The notes under the pieces: generated by a model
Seen by the model: only the letters and a program-made list of their open reading frames with translations
What the model was told of the DNA's origin: nothing
Databases searched by the model: none
DNA from: Campylobacter concisus
GTDB taxonomy: Bacteria; Campylobacterota; Campylobacteria; Campylobacterales; Campylobacteraceae
DNA: 64,000 bases
Assembly: GCF_015679985.1 (NCBI RefSeq)
Contig: NZ_CP049239.1
Span: 1,550,001-1,614,000 of the forward strand
Direction: 5' to 3'
Program-made: the position numbers and the translations under genes
Shown: one piece after another, positions 10,812 to 19,861 of the stretch
Layout: each line of letters begins with the position of its first letter
How positions within the stretch are numbered: position 1 is the first letter of the stretch

Positions 10812-12317
10812 CTATTGTAGTAGCTTCATTACGTTTTGTTGTACGCTGTTTGCTTGACTCATAGCATAAGCACCTGATTGAGCTAGGATGTTATGTTTTG
10901 AGAAGTTAGCAGACTCGCTAGCAAAATCAACATCTCTGATTTGAGATTCTGCTGATTTTACGTTAACTTGAGTTACAGTGATGTTATTAACTGTAGCTTG
11001 AAGTTGGTTTTGAACTGAACCAAGGTCTGAACGAACTTGATCTAGTGTTTTTTGAGCAGACTCAGCGATACTCATAACAGCCATCGCACCGCGAAGTGTC
11101 ATAACACCAGCAGATTGAGCTACTGATAAAGCTCCACTCATTCTTTGGAAGCCCATAGCTGTTGCTAGGGTTTTATCTATTTGTCCTCTTATATCTCTTA
11201 GAGATACTGATTGTTGAGCACCACCATTAGCAGAGAATGCTAGCGATAGTTTAGCAACGCCACCAGCATTTAGCTTGATATCTCTACCATCAAGACGAAC
11301 AAGGTTTAGTCTACCTACGAAACCGGTTAAAGATGTACCTTTAGCAGCTGCACCTTTACCGCCAAGACCCTTTGAGATGTCTTTACCAGAAGCTACGATA
11401 GCACGGCCATCACGGCTTGTTAATACCATTTTGCCTGTTTCAGCATCAACAGAAGCTTCAACACCAGTTTGATCTTTTACAGAGTTGATAGCATTTACAA
11501 GTGCACCGTTTGCATCATTTGCTTTAACCTCTAGATCACCAATTTTAACACCGTTGATTGTTAAAGACTGAATTAAACCACCGCCAATAGCAGCACTTGC
11601 TTTCCAAGTAACATCAGCTGTAGCTCTAACACCAGTTCTATCAGCAACTTTGTTGATGTTCTCGGCTAGAGCGCCAAGGCCTTTACCGATACCTGTTGAG
11701 ATAGTAGCAGCTGTAACGCCAACATCATTTACACCATCAACGTTTAAGAATTTAAGATTTACTGTACCCATAGCTGTAAGTAGTCTTGAACTCTCAAAAC
11801 GTGTAAGACCGATCTTATCAGACGTAGTCGCACCAATACTTGCTTTAACAGTTTGGTTTGAGTAAGCACCTATTTGGAATTCTTTATTAGAGAATGTTCC
11901 GTTTAGTAGTTGCTGACCGTTAAATGAAGTAGTGTTACCGATATTGTCAAGCTCTTCCATTAGACGAACGATATCAGCTTGCAATGCTTGGCGTGATTGA
12001 GTTGTTTGGCCGTCTTGAGCTGATTGAGTAGCTTTTGTCTTGATAGTATCAAGAATTTTTAGCTGCTCGTCCATAGCTTTATCGGCAACTTGAATGATAC
12101 CAATAGCATCATTACCGTTTGCAATAGCTTGACCTAAAGCTGAAGCTTGACTTCTTAAACTATCTGCAATAGATAGACCTGAAGCATCGTCTGCAGCTGT
12201 TTGAATCCTAAGACCTGAGCTAAGTTTGTTAAGTGACTTAGATAGGTCAGTGTTGTTGCTAACTGCGTTAGCGTGTGTGTTAAGTGCGTTTACGTTTGTG
12301 TTAATACGAAAACTCAT
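10812..12317 (-). CDS. Flagellin
   Basis: Major filament subunit, exported by the flagellar type III system. The 501-residue protein begins [19 protein letters not shown] and has conserved N-terminal D0/D1 ([37 protein letters not shown]) and C-terminal D1/D0 (ending QNVMKLLQ) with a variable Gly/Ala/Lys-rich centre, about residues 170-400, where glycans would sit. The D1 segment follows the epsilonproteobacterial pattern that evades TLR5. The frame is open upstream, but this ATG has AAGGAT at the right spacing and fits the family. The adjacent pse-maf operon supplies its likely modification. FlaA or FlaB cannot be told apart from one copy; it is somewhat shorter than C. jejuni FlaA. Confidence 0.96.
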   Translation of the reverse strand: MSFRINTNVNALNTHANAVSNNTDLSKSLNKLSSGLRIQTAADDASGLSIADSLRSQASALGQAIANGNDAIGIIQVADKAMDEQLKILDTIKTKATQSAQDGQTTQSRQALQADIVRLMEELDNIGNTTSFNGQQLLNGTFSNKEFQIGAYSNQTVKASIGATTSDKIGLTRFESSRLLTAMGTVNLKFLNVDGVNDVGVTAATISTGIGKGLGALAENINKVADRTGVRATADVTWKASAAIGGGLIQSLTINGVKIGDLEVKANDANGALVNAINSVKDQTGVEASVDAETGKMVLTSRDGRAIVASGKDISKGLGGKGAAAKGTSLTGFVGRLNLVRLDGRDIKLNAGGVAKLSLAFSANGGAQQSVSLRDIRGQIDKTLATAMGFQRMSGALSVAQSAGVMTLRGAMAVMSIAESAQKTLDQVRSDLGSVQNQLQATVNNITVTQVNVKSAESQIRDVDFASESANFSKHNILAQSGAYAMSQANSVQQNVMKLLQ

Positions 12318-12366
12318 TGTAAATCCTTTTAATTTTTTAGTTACGACTTCTTGTCGCACAAAAACT

Positions 12367-12393
12367 ATATCGTGAAATTTTCTAAAAACTTTA
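12367..12393 (-). promoter_or_regulatory. Sigma-28 (FliA) flagellin promoter
   Basis: On the minus strand TAAAGTTT (12393-12386) is followed at canonical spacing by CACGATAT (12374-12367), matching the Campylobacter sigma-28 flagellin promoter (TAAAGTTT ... CGATAT). It lies about 50 bases before the flagellin ATG. Confidence 0.8.
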
Positions 12394-12471
12394 TAGGCAT
12401 GAATGAAAAAATTTTTAAAGATTAACATGGATTTGATTTTTATGCCTTGATACTTTAAAAATTATTTTTGC

Positions 12472-12477
12472 TACAAT
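12472..12477 (+). promoter_or_regulatory. Probable -10 box for topA
   Basis: TACAAT preceded by a T-rich stretch (ATTATTTTTGC), about 30 bases before the topA start. No distinct -35 element is seen. Confidence 0.45.
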
Positions 12478-12507
12478 TACGCCAAAAAATTCAAAGGCTA
12501 TATATAA

Positions 12508-14622
12508 ATGAAAAGCTTAATCATCGTGGAATCTCCCGCAAAAGCAAAAACTATCAAAAATTTTCTAGACAAAAGCTACAATGTCATCGCCTCAAAAGGA
12601 CACATCAGAGACCTGCCAAAAACAAGCTTTGGCATCAAGATAGAGGACGATAAATTTACCCCAGAGTATCGTATCAGCAGTGATCACTCAGCCATCGTAA
12701 AAGAGATAAAAGAGCTCGCCAAAAGTGCTGATGAAATTTACCTCGCGACCGATGAGGATAGAGAGGGTGAGGCGATCGCATTTCACATCGCAAACGCTAT
12801 CGGCAAGGAGCCAACTAGCCTACCTCGTATCGTCTTTCACGAGATCACCAAAAGTGCCATACAAAATGCTCTAAAAAGCCCAAGACGCGTCGATATGAAT
12901 AGCGTCAATGCCCAGCAAACAAGGCGCTTACTTGACCGCATAGTTGGCTATAAGTTAAGTCCGCTTTTAAATTTAAAGATACAAAAAGGACTAAGCGCTG
13001 GCCGTGTGCAAAGTGCAGCTCTAAAAATAATAGTCGACCGCGAGCGTGAGATACAGGCATTTAAACCGGTTGAATATTACACGATTGATACATTTTTCAA
13101 AAAAGATTTAGACGCTGAGCTAGTTAAATTTGAAAACCAAAAGATCGAAAAGCTCACTATCCAAAACCCAGATCGCGCAAAATACATCATTGAAAATTTA
13201 CAAAATGAGAAATTTAGCGTCCGTGAGATCGAGAGCAAGGATAGAAAGATCCAGCCAAGCCCGCCATTTATGACCTCAACCCTTCAGCAAAGTGCGAGCA
13301 ACCGCCTTGGCTTTAGCCCTAAAAAGACGATGATGATCGCACAAAGCCTCTATGAGGGTGTGCAAACAAACGAGGGTTTCATGGGTGCGATCACATATAT
13401 GAGAACAGATAGCTTAAATTTAGCCAAAGAGGCCGTCGCAGCCGCTAGAGAGCATATATTGCAAAACTACGGCAAAGAGTATCTGCCAGCCAAAGCGATA
13501 AGCTACACGACAAGCTCAAAAGGCGCGCAAGAAGCCCACGAAGCGATCCGCCCTACAAATTTAAACTTCACGCCACAAATAGCGGCTAAATTTTTAGAAA
13601 AAGACGCGCTCAAACTCTACACACTCATCTACAATAGATTTTTAGCCTGCCAAATGAGCGCATGTGTGAGCCAAACGCAAAATGTCTACGTCGCAAGTGA
13701 AAAAGGCGAGTTTAAGATAAGTGGCAGAAAGGTCCTATTTGATGGCTTTTACAAGGTTTATGGCGAGCTTGATAAGGATAAAATTTTGCCAAATTTAAAA
13801 AAGGGCGACGAGATGAGCTTGCAAAGCATAAAAAGCACGCAAAATTTCACCGAGCCACCAGCTAGGTACTCAGAAGCTGGCCTTGTTAAGAAGTTAGAGA
13901 GCCTAGGTATCGGTCGCCCAAGTACCTATGCACCGACTATCACGCTGCTAACCTCAAGAGACTACGTGAGAGTCGAGAAAAAGCAGCTCATACCAAACGA
14001 GATCGCATTTAGCATGATAGGCGTTTTGGAGGAGCACTTTAGCAATATCGTTGATAGCGAATTTACCTCACATCTTGAAGAAAAGCTCGATGAAATCGCA
14101 CTTGACAAGGCCGACTGGCAAAAGGTGTTAAGCGACTTTTACTATCCATTTATGGAAAAAATTAGCGCTGGCAAAACTGGCATAAAAAGCCTAAAAACAG
14201 CCACTCCGATCGGAGAGAAGTGCCCAGAGTGCGGAAGCGAGCTAGTACTTAGAAAGGGCAGATACGGCGAATTTATAGCTTGCTCAAATTTCCCAAAATG
14301 CAAATACTCAAGAAACGTCGCAAAAGATAATGAAAAGAGCACAGAAACTGACACTGCAACGGCTGCTAAGCCAAAACGTGAGCTTAAAAAGCTTGATGTG
14401 CCATGTCCAAAATGTGGCGGCGAGATCGTCGAGAGATTTAGCAGGCGCGGTAAATTTTATGGATGTGCCAACTATCCAAAATGCGACTTCGTTTCAAACT
14501 ACGAGCCAGTTGAGCAAAAATGCGACGAATGTGGCGGCGATATGATCAAAAAAGAGCTTAAAAAAGGTACATTTATAGAGTGCACAAAGTGTAAGAAAAA
14601 GACCCTTATCTCTGAAAACTAA
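12508..14622 (+). CDS. topA: DNA topoisomerase I
   Basis: Type IA topoisomerase that relaxes negative supercoils. The 704-residue protein has the N-terminal TOPRIM domain (SLIIVESPAKAKTI, then the acidic DEDREGEAIAFH motif), the central catalytic domain with GAITYMRTDS, in which Tyr297 forms the DNA-phosphotyrosine link, and GIGRPSTYAPTI. The C-terminus holds three four-Cys zinc-ribbon motifs (CPECGSEL...CSNFPKC, CPKCGGE...CANYPKC, CDECGGD...CTKCKKK). Length and layout are standard for epsilonproteobacteria. It is followed by a terminator. Confidence 0.97.
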   Translation: MKSLIIVESPAKAKTIKNFLDKSYNVIASKGHIRDLPKTSFGIKIEDDKFTPEYRISSDHSAIVKEIKELAKSADEIYLATDEDREGEAIAFHIANAIGKEPTSLPRIVFHEITKSAIQNALKSPRRVDMNSVNAQQTRRLLDRIVGYKLSPLLNLKIQKGLSAGRVQSAALKIIVDREREIQAFKPVEYYTIDTFFKKDLDAELVKFENQKIEKLTIQNPDRAKYIIENLQNEKFSVREIESKDRKIQPSPPFMTSTLQQSASNRLGFSPKKTMMIAQSLYEGVQTNEGFMGAITYMRTDSLNLAKEAVAAAREHILQNYGKEYLPAKAISYTTSSKGAQEAHEAIRPTNLNFTPQIAAKFLEKDALKLYTLIYNRFLACQMSACVSQTQNVYVASEKGEFKISGRKVLFDGFYKVYGELDKDKILPNLKKGDEMSLQSIKSTQNFTEPPARYSEAGLVKKLESLGIGRPSTYAPTITLLTSRDYVRVEKKQLIPNEIAFSMIGVLEEHFSNIVDSEFTSHLEEKLDEIALDKADWQKVLSDFYYPFMEKISAGKTGIKSLKTATPIGEKCPECGSELVLRKGRYGEFIACSNFPKCKYSRNVAKDNEKSTETDTATAAKPKRELKKLDVPCPKCGGEIVERFSRRGKFYGCANYPKCDFVSNYEPVEQKCDECGGDMIKKELKKGTFIECTKCKKKTLISEN

Positions 14623-14630
14623 AAATTTCT

Positions 14631-14670
14631 AGCCAAATTTGAGCCCCTTGAGCCTAAATTTGGCTTTTAT
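14631..14670 (+). terminator. Terminator after topA
   Basis: AGCCAAATTT (14631-14640) pairs perfectly with AAATTTGGCT (14656-14665) over a 15-base loop, followed by TTTTAT. It begins 9 bases after the topA stop. Confidence 0.7.
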
Positions 14671-14686
14671 AAATTTGGACTTTAAA

Positions 14687-14872
14687 TGCCTGACACCACC
14701 GCTAAGCTTAGCCAGTATAAAGGGCAAAAACCTCGTCACCAACTACACTCAGTTAGAGGGTAGCTTCACATCGTAGCACCCACTTTTTGGACTTTTTGGC
14801 GAGCTTAGCGCTTTGCCAAATTTAAAAACAGATCTTTTAAAAGAGAGAGCGGAAATTTACAATAGAAAGTAA
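14687..14872 (+). pseudogene. Decayed gene remnant with internal stop
   Basis: One frame reads codons of normal local style and gives SIKGKNLVTNYTQLEGSFTS, an in-frame TAG at 14774-14776, then HPLFGLFGELSALPNLKTDL and a tail ending AEIYNRK before TAA at 14870-14872. The two halves read like one protein C-terminus interrupted by a nonsense codon, and there is no credible start codon or ribosome site. I do not recognise the family. It may instead be chance coding-like sequence, so the call is tentative. Confidence 0.35.
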
Positions 14873-14953
14873 TGTCATAAAATTTAAATTTTTCGCATAG
14901 TTTTTAATAAGTTTATATTGTGGAGCAAATTTTAAAATTTATAGATATACGAA

Positions 14954-15100
14954 CGCATGCAGTGCAAAGTGCTATCACATGCACTTCTAACATGCGAAGG
15001 GCCTAGATGATTTAAAGGGGGATAAGAGGACGGCTCTTTGCTTCGCTAGCTCGCAGCTGCAAGCAGACCGTAACTCAAGCCCCCTTGTCCCCTTTGAATA
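14954..15100. repeat. Intergenic hairpin repeat, copy 1
   Basis: Begins CGCATGCAGTGC and ends CCCCTTTGAATA. It shares with copy 2 (16447-16566), in the same order, the opening, GCATGCACTT, a block near ATTTAAAGGGGGATAAG, GGACGGCT, CGTAACTC and the TTGTCCCCTTTGAATA-like end. The GGGGGATAAG and CCCCCTTGTCCCC arms can pair into a long imperfect stem. This copy has about 30 extra bases in the loop. The rest of the topA-bioB gap shows no other gene. Confidence 0.7.
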
Positions 15101-15179
15101 AAAATAAATTTATACATTTCATCAAACTATTTTTGTAAATTCATAAACCGCCCTACTTAAATTTTAAACCTACCAAAGC

Positions 15180-15185
15180 TATAAT
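15180..15185 (+). promoter_or_regulatory. Probable -10 box for bioB-crcB
   Basis: TATAAT 22 bases before the bioB ATG, with AAAAAGGATG ribosome-binding sequence following. It lies downstream of repeat copy 1. Confidence 0.55.
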
Positions 15186-15206
15186 ACGCCCCAAAAAGGA
15201 TGAAAA

Positions 15207-16046
15207 ATGAAAACAATTATGCTCTGTGCGATATGCTCAGTCACTCAAGGAAACTGCGCCGAGGACTGCGCTTACTGCACACAAAGTGCCAAAGCTGGTG
15301 CCGATATCTCAAAATTTAAAGAAAAAAGCGTGCAGCAGGTGGTAGACGAGGCCAAAATGGCTTATAAAAACCACGCTCTTGGCTTTTGTTTAGTCACAAG
15401 CGGTGCTAGACTAAATGACAAAAAGACTGACTACATCGCATCTTTAGCAAGAGCTGTGAGCAAAGAAGTGCCAAATTTGATGCTTATCGCGTGTAACGGC
15501 ATGGCCACTTATGAGCAACTTTGCGAGCTTAAAAAGGCTGGCGTTTTTAGCTACAACCACAACCTTGAAACAAGCCGAGAATTTTTCCCAAAAATTTGTA
15601 AAACACACACTTGGGACGAGAGATATCAGACAAATTTAGATGCAAAAAGAGCAGGTCTTATGCTTTGCACTGGTGGTATTTACGGCGTTGGCGAGAGTGA
15701 GGCTGATAGGGTGAGCTTTAGAGCTAGTCTAAAAGAGCTTGAGCCATTTTCGTCGCCGATAAATTTTTTCATTAAAAATGAAGCTCTAACTCTTAATCTG
15801 CCTCCTCTTAGTGCGGATGAAGCCCTAAAAATAGTGCGTGAGACCAAAAGAGATCTACCAGAAACTAGAGTCATGATAGCTGGCGGTAGGGAGAAAATTT
15901 TAGGCGATAGACAATACGAGATCTTTGAAAATGGAGCCGATGCGATCGTGATAGGCGACTATCTCACTGCAAAAGGCGAAAAAGCTAGCAAGGATATCGA
16001 GGAGCTTACAAAGCGCGGTTTTAGCTTCGCTAGTATCTGTCACTAA
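15207..16046 (+). CDS. bioB: Biotin synthase
   Basis: Radical SAM enzyme that inserts sulfur into dethiobiotin. The 279-residue protein has the N-terminal CAEDCAYCTQS motif, whose three Cys bind the [4Fe-4S] cluster for SAM cleavage, followed by YNHNLETSREFFPKI and the C-terminal AGGREKILGDRQ and GADAIVIGDYLT segments typical of BioB. It is shorter than E. coli BioB (346), as usual for epsilonproteobacteria. No other bio genes are nearby; the partner crcB overlaps its stop (TAATG). Its product serves AccB. Confidence 0.94.
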   Translation: MKTIMLCAICSVTQGNCAEDCAYCTQSAKAGADISKFKEKSVQQVVDEAKMAYKNHALGFCLVTSGARLNDKKTDYIASLARAVSKEVPNLMLIACNGMATYEQLCELKKAGVFSYNHNLETSREFFPKICKTHTWDERYQTNLDAKRAGLMLCTGGIYGVGESEADRVSFRASLKELEPFSSPINFFIKNEALTLNLPPLSADEALKIVRETKRDLPETRVMIAGGREKILGDRQYEIFENGADAIVIGDYLTAKGEKASKDIEELTKRGFSFASICH

Positions 16047-16399
16047 TGCTTGCAAATTTGCTTTTCACAGGGTTTGGAGGCTTTATCGGGGCTGGATGCA
16101 GGTTTTTAGCTGGCGAGCTGCTAAAATTTAGCCACTTTCCGCTAGTTACGCTTGGCGTAAATGTGCTTGGCAGCTTTATTATCGGCGTTTTGTTTTGTCT
16201 AAATTTAAGCCAAAGCGTGAGAGTATTTCTCGTTGTTGGTATACTTGGTGGCTTTACAACATTTTCAAGCTTTAGCCTTGATAGTGTGAAATTTTTACTA
16301 GAAGGCGAGCTGGTAAAAGGCCTTTTAAATATCTTTTTAAACCTTGTTTTTTGTCTACTTGCAAGCTATCTTGGTATTTTACTTGGCAAGAGTTTATGA
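16046..16399 (+). CDS. crcB: Fluoride efflux channel CrcB/Fluc
   Basis: Small dual-topology membrane channel that exports fluoride. The 117-residue protein has four predicted transmembrane helices and the family signatures GFGGFIGAGCRF near the N-terminus and GILGGFTTFSSFSLD, with the Phe/Thr/Ser residues lining the pore and the central Na+ site. The ATG overlaps the bioB stop by one base, so it depends on the bioB transcript and has no leader of its own for a fluoride riboswitch. Confidence 0.93.
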   Translation: MLANLLFTGFGGFIGAGCRFLAGELLKFSHFPLVTLGVNVLGSFIIGVLFCLNLSQSVRVFLVVGILGGFTTFSSFSLDSVKFLLEGELVKGLLNIFLNLVFCLLASYLGILLGKSL

Positions 16400-16446
16400 G
16401 AGTTTGCAAATTTAATAGAGTTTAAATTTTGCTAGATTTTCTTAAT

Positions 16447-16566
16447 CGCATGCAGTGCTTTAGCACCATTGCATGCACTTTGAACGTGCGAGGGGATTGG
16501 GGGATTTAAAAAGGGGGATAAGGGGACGGCTTCGTAACTCGAGTCCCCTTGTCTCCCTTTTGAATA
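16447..16566. repeat. Intergenic hairpin repeat, copy 2
   Basis: Second copy of the element at 14954-15100, in the same orientation. It opens with the identical CGCATGCAGTGC and ends CTCCCTTTTGAATA. The AAAAAGGGGGATAAGGGGAC and GTCCCCTTGTCTCCCTTTT arms face each other around a short CGGCTTCGTAACTCGA loop, giving a compact imperfect hairpin. Together the two copies bracket bioB-crcB. Confidence 0.7.
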
Positions 16567-16603
16567 AAAGAACCTAAAATAAAAAAGTCTGTATTTTTAA
16601 AAA

Positions 16604-16697
16604 TAGAATTTTACTATCGCGAAAATTTTAAAATTCTATTCACTCGCAAGAATTGACTACTGATTTTAGGTCTCGCAAAGCTTGCCACTAAAATCAG
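16604..16697. repeat. Tandem inverted-repeat hairpins
   Basis: Two perfect 10-bp inverted repeats follow copy 2: TAGAATTTTA (16604-16613) with TAAAATTCTA (16629-16638), and CTGATTTTAG (16660-16669) with CTAAAATCAG (16688-16697). No gene lies between 16400 and 16817; the gap consists of these hairpins and the repeat element. Confidence 0.5.
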
Positions 16698-16782
16698 AGC
16701 CGAAATTACTCGTTCATGAAATTTTAAAATTTACTTGACGCTTATCTGACTTGATAAATAAAAATTTGTCGTAGTTTTTAAT

Positions 16783-16797
16783 CGCATGCAGTGCAAA
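16783..16797. repeat. Intergenic repeat, partial third copy
   Basis: CGCATGCAGTGCAAA matches the first 15 bases of copy 1, and the preceding TAGTTTTTAAT also occurs shortly upstream of copy 1 (near 14900). Only the leading end is present, running into the 3' end of the next gene. Confidence 0.45.
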
Positions 16798-16817
16798 ATA
16801 CCGCCACATCCGCCTTT

Positions 16818-17300
16818 CTATCTAGCTTCTACCTTTGGCATCTGAAGCATAAAATTTCTAGCTTCGCTTAAAAGTACAGGCTTAAGCCCATCTACCAGAG
16901 TTTTTGGATCATAAATTCTCTCATATGAAAGCATTAAGACTCCATTATTTCTAAGTAAAAAGTGGATTATTTCTATATTTTTACTGCTAGTTTCATCTTT
17001 TATGAGAGCTAAAATTTGATCATTCTCTTCACTATAAAGCACCTCTTTAGCCTCTTTTATATTCTTTTTTAGCTCAGCAAGCATACTTTCACTTTTTATA
17101 TTTTTGTCAAATTTCACTCTAAAGCCTACAAAATGCTCATCAAAATTTTCATTTTTTAAAAAGTAAAAACTCTCATCTTTGGCTGTATTTTTCTTATAAA
17201 AAACGCTTCCATCAAATTTAAAACTTTGAACCAAACTTAGCTCATCCCCAAAGCTAAAAATTCCAAAAAACATCAAGACAAAAAATAGAAATTTACGCAT
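16818..17300 (-). CDS. Hypothetical secreted protein
   Basis: A 160-residue protein with a clear N-terminal signal peptide (MRKFLFFVLMFFGIFSFGDE) and therefore a probable periplasmic location. The rest is mixed alpha/beta and charged, without a domain I recognise. I choose the ATG at 17300, with GGAG nine bases upstream, over a TTG five codons earlier that would overlap that ribosome site. It stands alone and diverges from the CPA2 antiporter. Confidence 0.65.
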   Translation of the reverse strand: MRKFLFFVLMFFGIFSFGDELSLVQSFKFDGSVFYKKNTAKDESFYFLKNENFDEHFVGFRVKFDKNIKSESMLAELKKNIKEAKEVLYSEENDQILALIKDETSSKNIEIIHFLLRNNGVLMLSYERIYDPKTLVDGLKPVLLSEARNFMLQMPKVEAR

Positions 17301-17417
17301 AAATTTGCACTCCAAATTTTTAAAAATTTATCGCCATTTTGCCCAAAGATCGCTTAGCTTAATCAAAAAATAACAAAGCTTTTTATACAATCAAACATTT
17401 TTAATTTAAGGATCTTT

Positions 17418-18581
17418 TTGCAGTTACATCAAGCTAGCGAGCTTAGTATTCTTGTCGTTTTGGCATTTATCGTCTTTGCTTCGCCTTATATTTCTAAAAT
17501 TTTACGCATTCCTGTCGCTCCTGCTGAGATAATACTTGGAGCACTGGCTAGCTACATCGGGCTTGTCGGCGAAAATGAGATGTTTAAGCTAATTAGCGAA
17601 GTTGGCTTTTTCTTTTTGATGTTTCTAGCTGGTATGGAGATCGATCTTAGAATGCTTATAAACATTGACCGCAAAATTTTACGTCTGGGGCTTATCTATC
17701 TTGCACTCATCTACTCGCTAGCAACCGCACTTACATTTAGTTTTGATCTTAGTTTGCTCTATATTATCATTATCCCGATAATGGCTGTTGGCATGATATT
17801 TACGCTATTTAAAGAGTATGGCAGAGATGTAAAATGGCTAAATTTAAGCATGCTTATTGCAACTATTGGTGAGCTTATAAGCATTACGCTTTTGACATTT
17901 ATAGCAGCCTATTTGCAGTTTGGAGCTAGTATAAATTTGTGGCTAACGATTGGCTATTTGATCTTATTTTTAGCTATCAGCGTGCTTAGCTTTAAAATTT
18001 TAGATGTGCTTTTTTGGTGGTATCCAGGGCTTAAAGTGATCCTTATGCCACACTATGACAAGGATGAAAAAGATATTAGGCTAAGCATTGCTGTATTTTT
18101 TTCGATGATTGCACTTATGCTTTATTTAAATTTAGAAGTTGCCTTTGGCGCGTTTATCGCAGGTATGTTTATAGCGACATTTTTTGATCATAAAAAAGAC
18201 TTACCGCACAAGCTTTCAAGCTTTGGATTTGGATTTTTGGTACCGATATTTTTTATACACATAGGCTCAACCTTCAAGCTCTCAAGCCTAAGCTCAAATG
18301 AAGTGATAAAAGACGCTATTTTTATATTTTGTGCGATGCTTACCACAAGGCTTTTTTCAAGTGTGTTATTTGTAGGGAAATTAGGATTTAAGGGGATATT
18401 TTTGTTTTCTCTCTCACAATCCATGCCACTAACACTTTTAGTAGCAGTTGCTACTATCGCACACAGATCAGGTGAGATAAGTGACTATTCTTACTCATCT
18501 TTTATCCTAGCAAGCCTAGCTCAAGCTATAATAGGGACAATAATTATAAAATTTCTAATGCAATCAAGAAGTAAGGAGTAA
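17418..18581 (+). CDS. Cation:proton antiporter (CPA2 family)
   Basis: A 387-residue integral membrane protein with about 11-12 hydrophobic helices matching the Na+/H+ exchanger fold (PF00999). Features are RIPVAPAEIILGALASYIGL, the MFLAGMEIDLRML segment with the conserved acidic residue, and GAFIAGMFIATFFDH. It ends after the membrane domain with no RCK/TrkA-N domain, unlike KefB/C. The start is TTG with AAGGAT upstream. K+ versus Na+ specificity cannot be read from the sequence. gltA starts three bases after its stop, and the gltA ribosome site lies in its last codons. Confidence 0.85.
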   Translation: MQLHQASELSILVVLAFIVFASPYISKILRIPVAPAEIILGALASYIGLVGENEMFKLISEVGFFFLMFLAGMEIDLRMLINIDRKILRLGLIYLALIYSLATALTFSFDLSLLYIIIIPIMAVGMIFTLFKEYGRDVKWLNLSMLIATIGELISITLLTFIAAYLQFGASINLWLTIGYLILFLAISVLSFKILDVLFWWYPGLKVILMPHYDKDEKDIRLSIAVFFSMIALMLYLNLEVAFGAFIAGMFIATFFDHKKDLPHKLSSFGFGFLVPIFFIHIGSTFKLSSLSSNEVIKDAIFIFCAMLTTRLFSSVLFVGKLGFKGIFLFSLSQSMPLTLLVAVATIAHRSGEISDYSYSSFILASLAQAIIGTIIIKFLMQSRSKE

Positions 18582-18583
18582 AA

Positions 18584-19861
18584 ATGTCATCAAATACAGC
18601 TACGCTAACTGATAACAGAACTGGCAAGAGTTACGAGTTTCCTATACTAAAAGGCACTATGGGACCTGATGTGATAGACATCTCGACATTTTTTAGTGAT
18701 ACTGGAATGTTTACTTTTGACAGAGGTTATACTTCAACTGCGATGTGTCGCTCGGCGATAACTTATATAGACGGCTTAAAAGGCGAGCTAATGTATAGAG
18801 GTTACGATATCGCGTATTTGGCTGAAAATAAGACATTTTTAGACGTGGCATACTTACTCTTAAACAAAGAGCTTCCAACAAATGATCAGTATATAAATTT
18901 TAAAACTGAGCTTAAAAAAAGAAGCTTTATACATGAAGGTATGATGAAACTATTTGACGCATTTCCAGATAAGGCGCACCCTATGGCGATCTTGCAAGCA
19001 GCAGTATCGGCACTAAGTGCGTTTTACTCAGATCATCTAAATATGGACAAACCTGAAGAGTATCACGAGATGGCCATGCGTATAATCGCTAAAATTCCAA
19101 CAATCGCGGCCTTTAGCTACCGCTACTCACGCGGACTTCCTATTATATATCCAAATTTAGATCGTGGCTTTACTGAAAATTTCCTCTACATGATGAGGGG
19201 CTATCCATACGAGCACGTCGATCTTAAACCAATCGAGATAAAAGCACTTGACACGGTCTTTATGCTGCACGCAGATCACGAGCAAAACGCTTCAACGACT
19301 ACTGTTAGAACCGTTGGCTCAACGCACGCTCACCCATACGCATGTATAAGTGCGGGCATCGGCGCACTTTGGGGCTGGGCTCATGGCGGCGCAAACGAGG
19401 GCGTTATACGTCAGCTTGAAGAGATAGGCTCAGTCGCAAATGTCGATAGATACATCGCTAGAGCAAAGGATAAAAACGATCCATTTAGACTAATGGGCTT
19501 TGGTCACAGGGTCTATAAAAATTTTGATCCTCGCGCAAAAGTGCTTAAAAAGATGAGAGATCAGCTGATGGATGAGATAGGCATCAACTCAGAGCTTATC
19601 AAGATTGCCAACCGCATCGAAGAGATCGCGCTAAATGATGACTATTTTGTAAGTAGAAATTTATATCCAAATGTTGATTTTCACTCTGGCCTCATCCTAA
19701 AAGCGCTTGGCATACCAAATAATATGTTTGCCGTCATCTTCGTCATCGGCAGGACTCCAGGCTGGATCAGCCAGTGGATCGAGCTAAAAGAGCAAGATAC
19801 GATAAAGATCGTCCGCCCAAGACAGCTTTATGTTGGAGAGACAAACAGAACACCAAAATGA
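18584..19861 (+). CDS. gltA: Citrate synthase (type II)
   Basis: Condenses acetyl-CoA and oxaloacetate to open the TCA cycle. The 425-residue protein has the N-terminal strand-rich extension of NADH-sensitive type II enzymes, and the catalytic regions HADHEQNASTTTVR, WGWAHGGANE, GFGHRVYKNFDPRA and PNVDFHSG, with the catalytic His and Asp. It is close behind the antiporter gene, and its TGA overlaps the cysQ ATG. Confidence 0.97.
   Translation: MSSNTATLTDNRTGKSYEFPILKGTMGPDVIDISTFFSDTGMFTFDRGYTSTAMCRSAITYIDGLKGELMYRGYDIAYLAENKTFLDVAYLLLNKELPTNDQYINFKTELKKRSFIHEGMMKLFDAFPDKAHPMAILQAAVSALSAFYSDHLNMDKPEEYHEMAMRIIAKIPTIAAFSYRYSRGLPIIYPNLDRGFTENFLYMMRGYPYEHVDLKPIEIKALDTVFMLHADHEQNASTTTVRTVGSTHAHPYACISAGIGALWGWAHGGANEGVIRQLEEIGSVANVDRYIARAKDKNDPFRLMGFGHRVYKNFDPRAKVLKKMRDQLMDEIGINSELIKIANRIEEIALNDDYFVSRNLYPNVDFHSGLILKALGIPNNMFAVIFVIGRTPGWISQWIELKEQDTIKIVRPRQLYVGETNRTPK

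Noticed and set aside
16046-16399. Fluoride riboswitch for crcB
   Set aside because: crcB overlaps the bioB stop, so there is no leader, and nothing upstream of bioB resembles the crcB motif convincingly.
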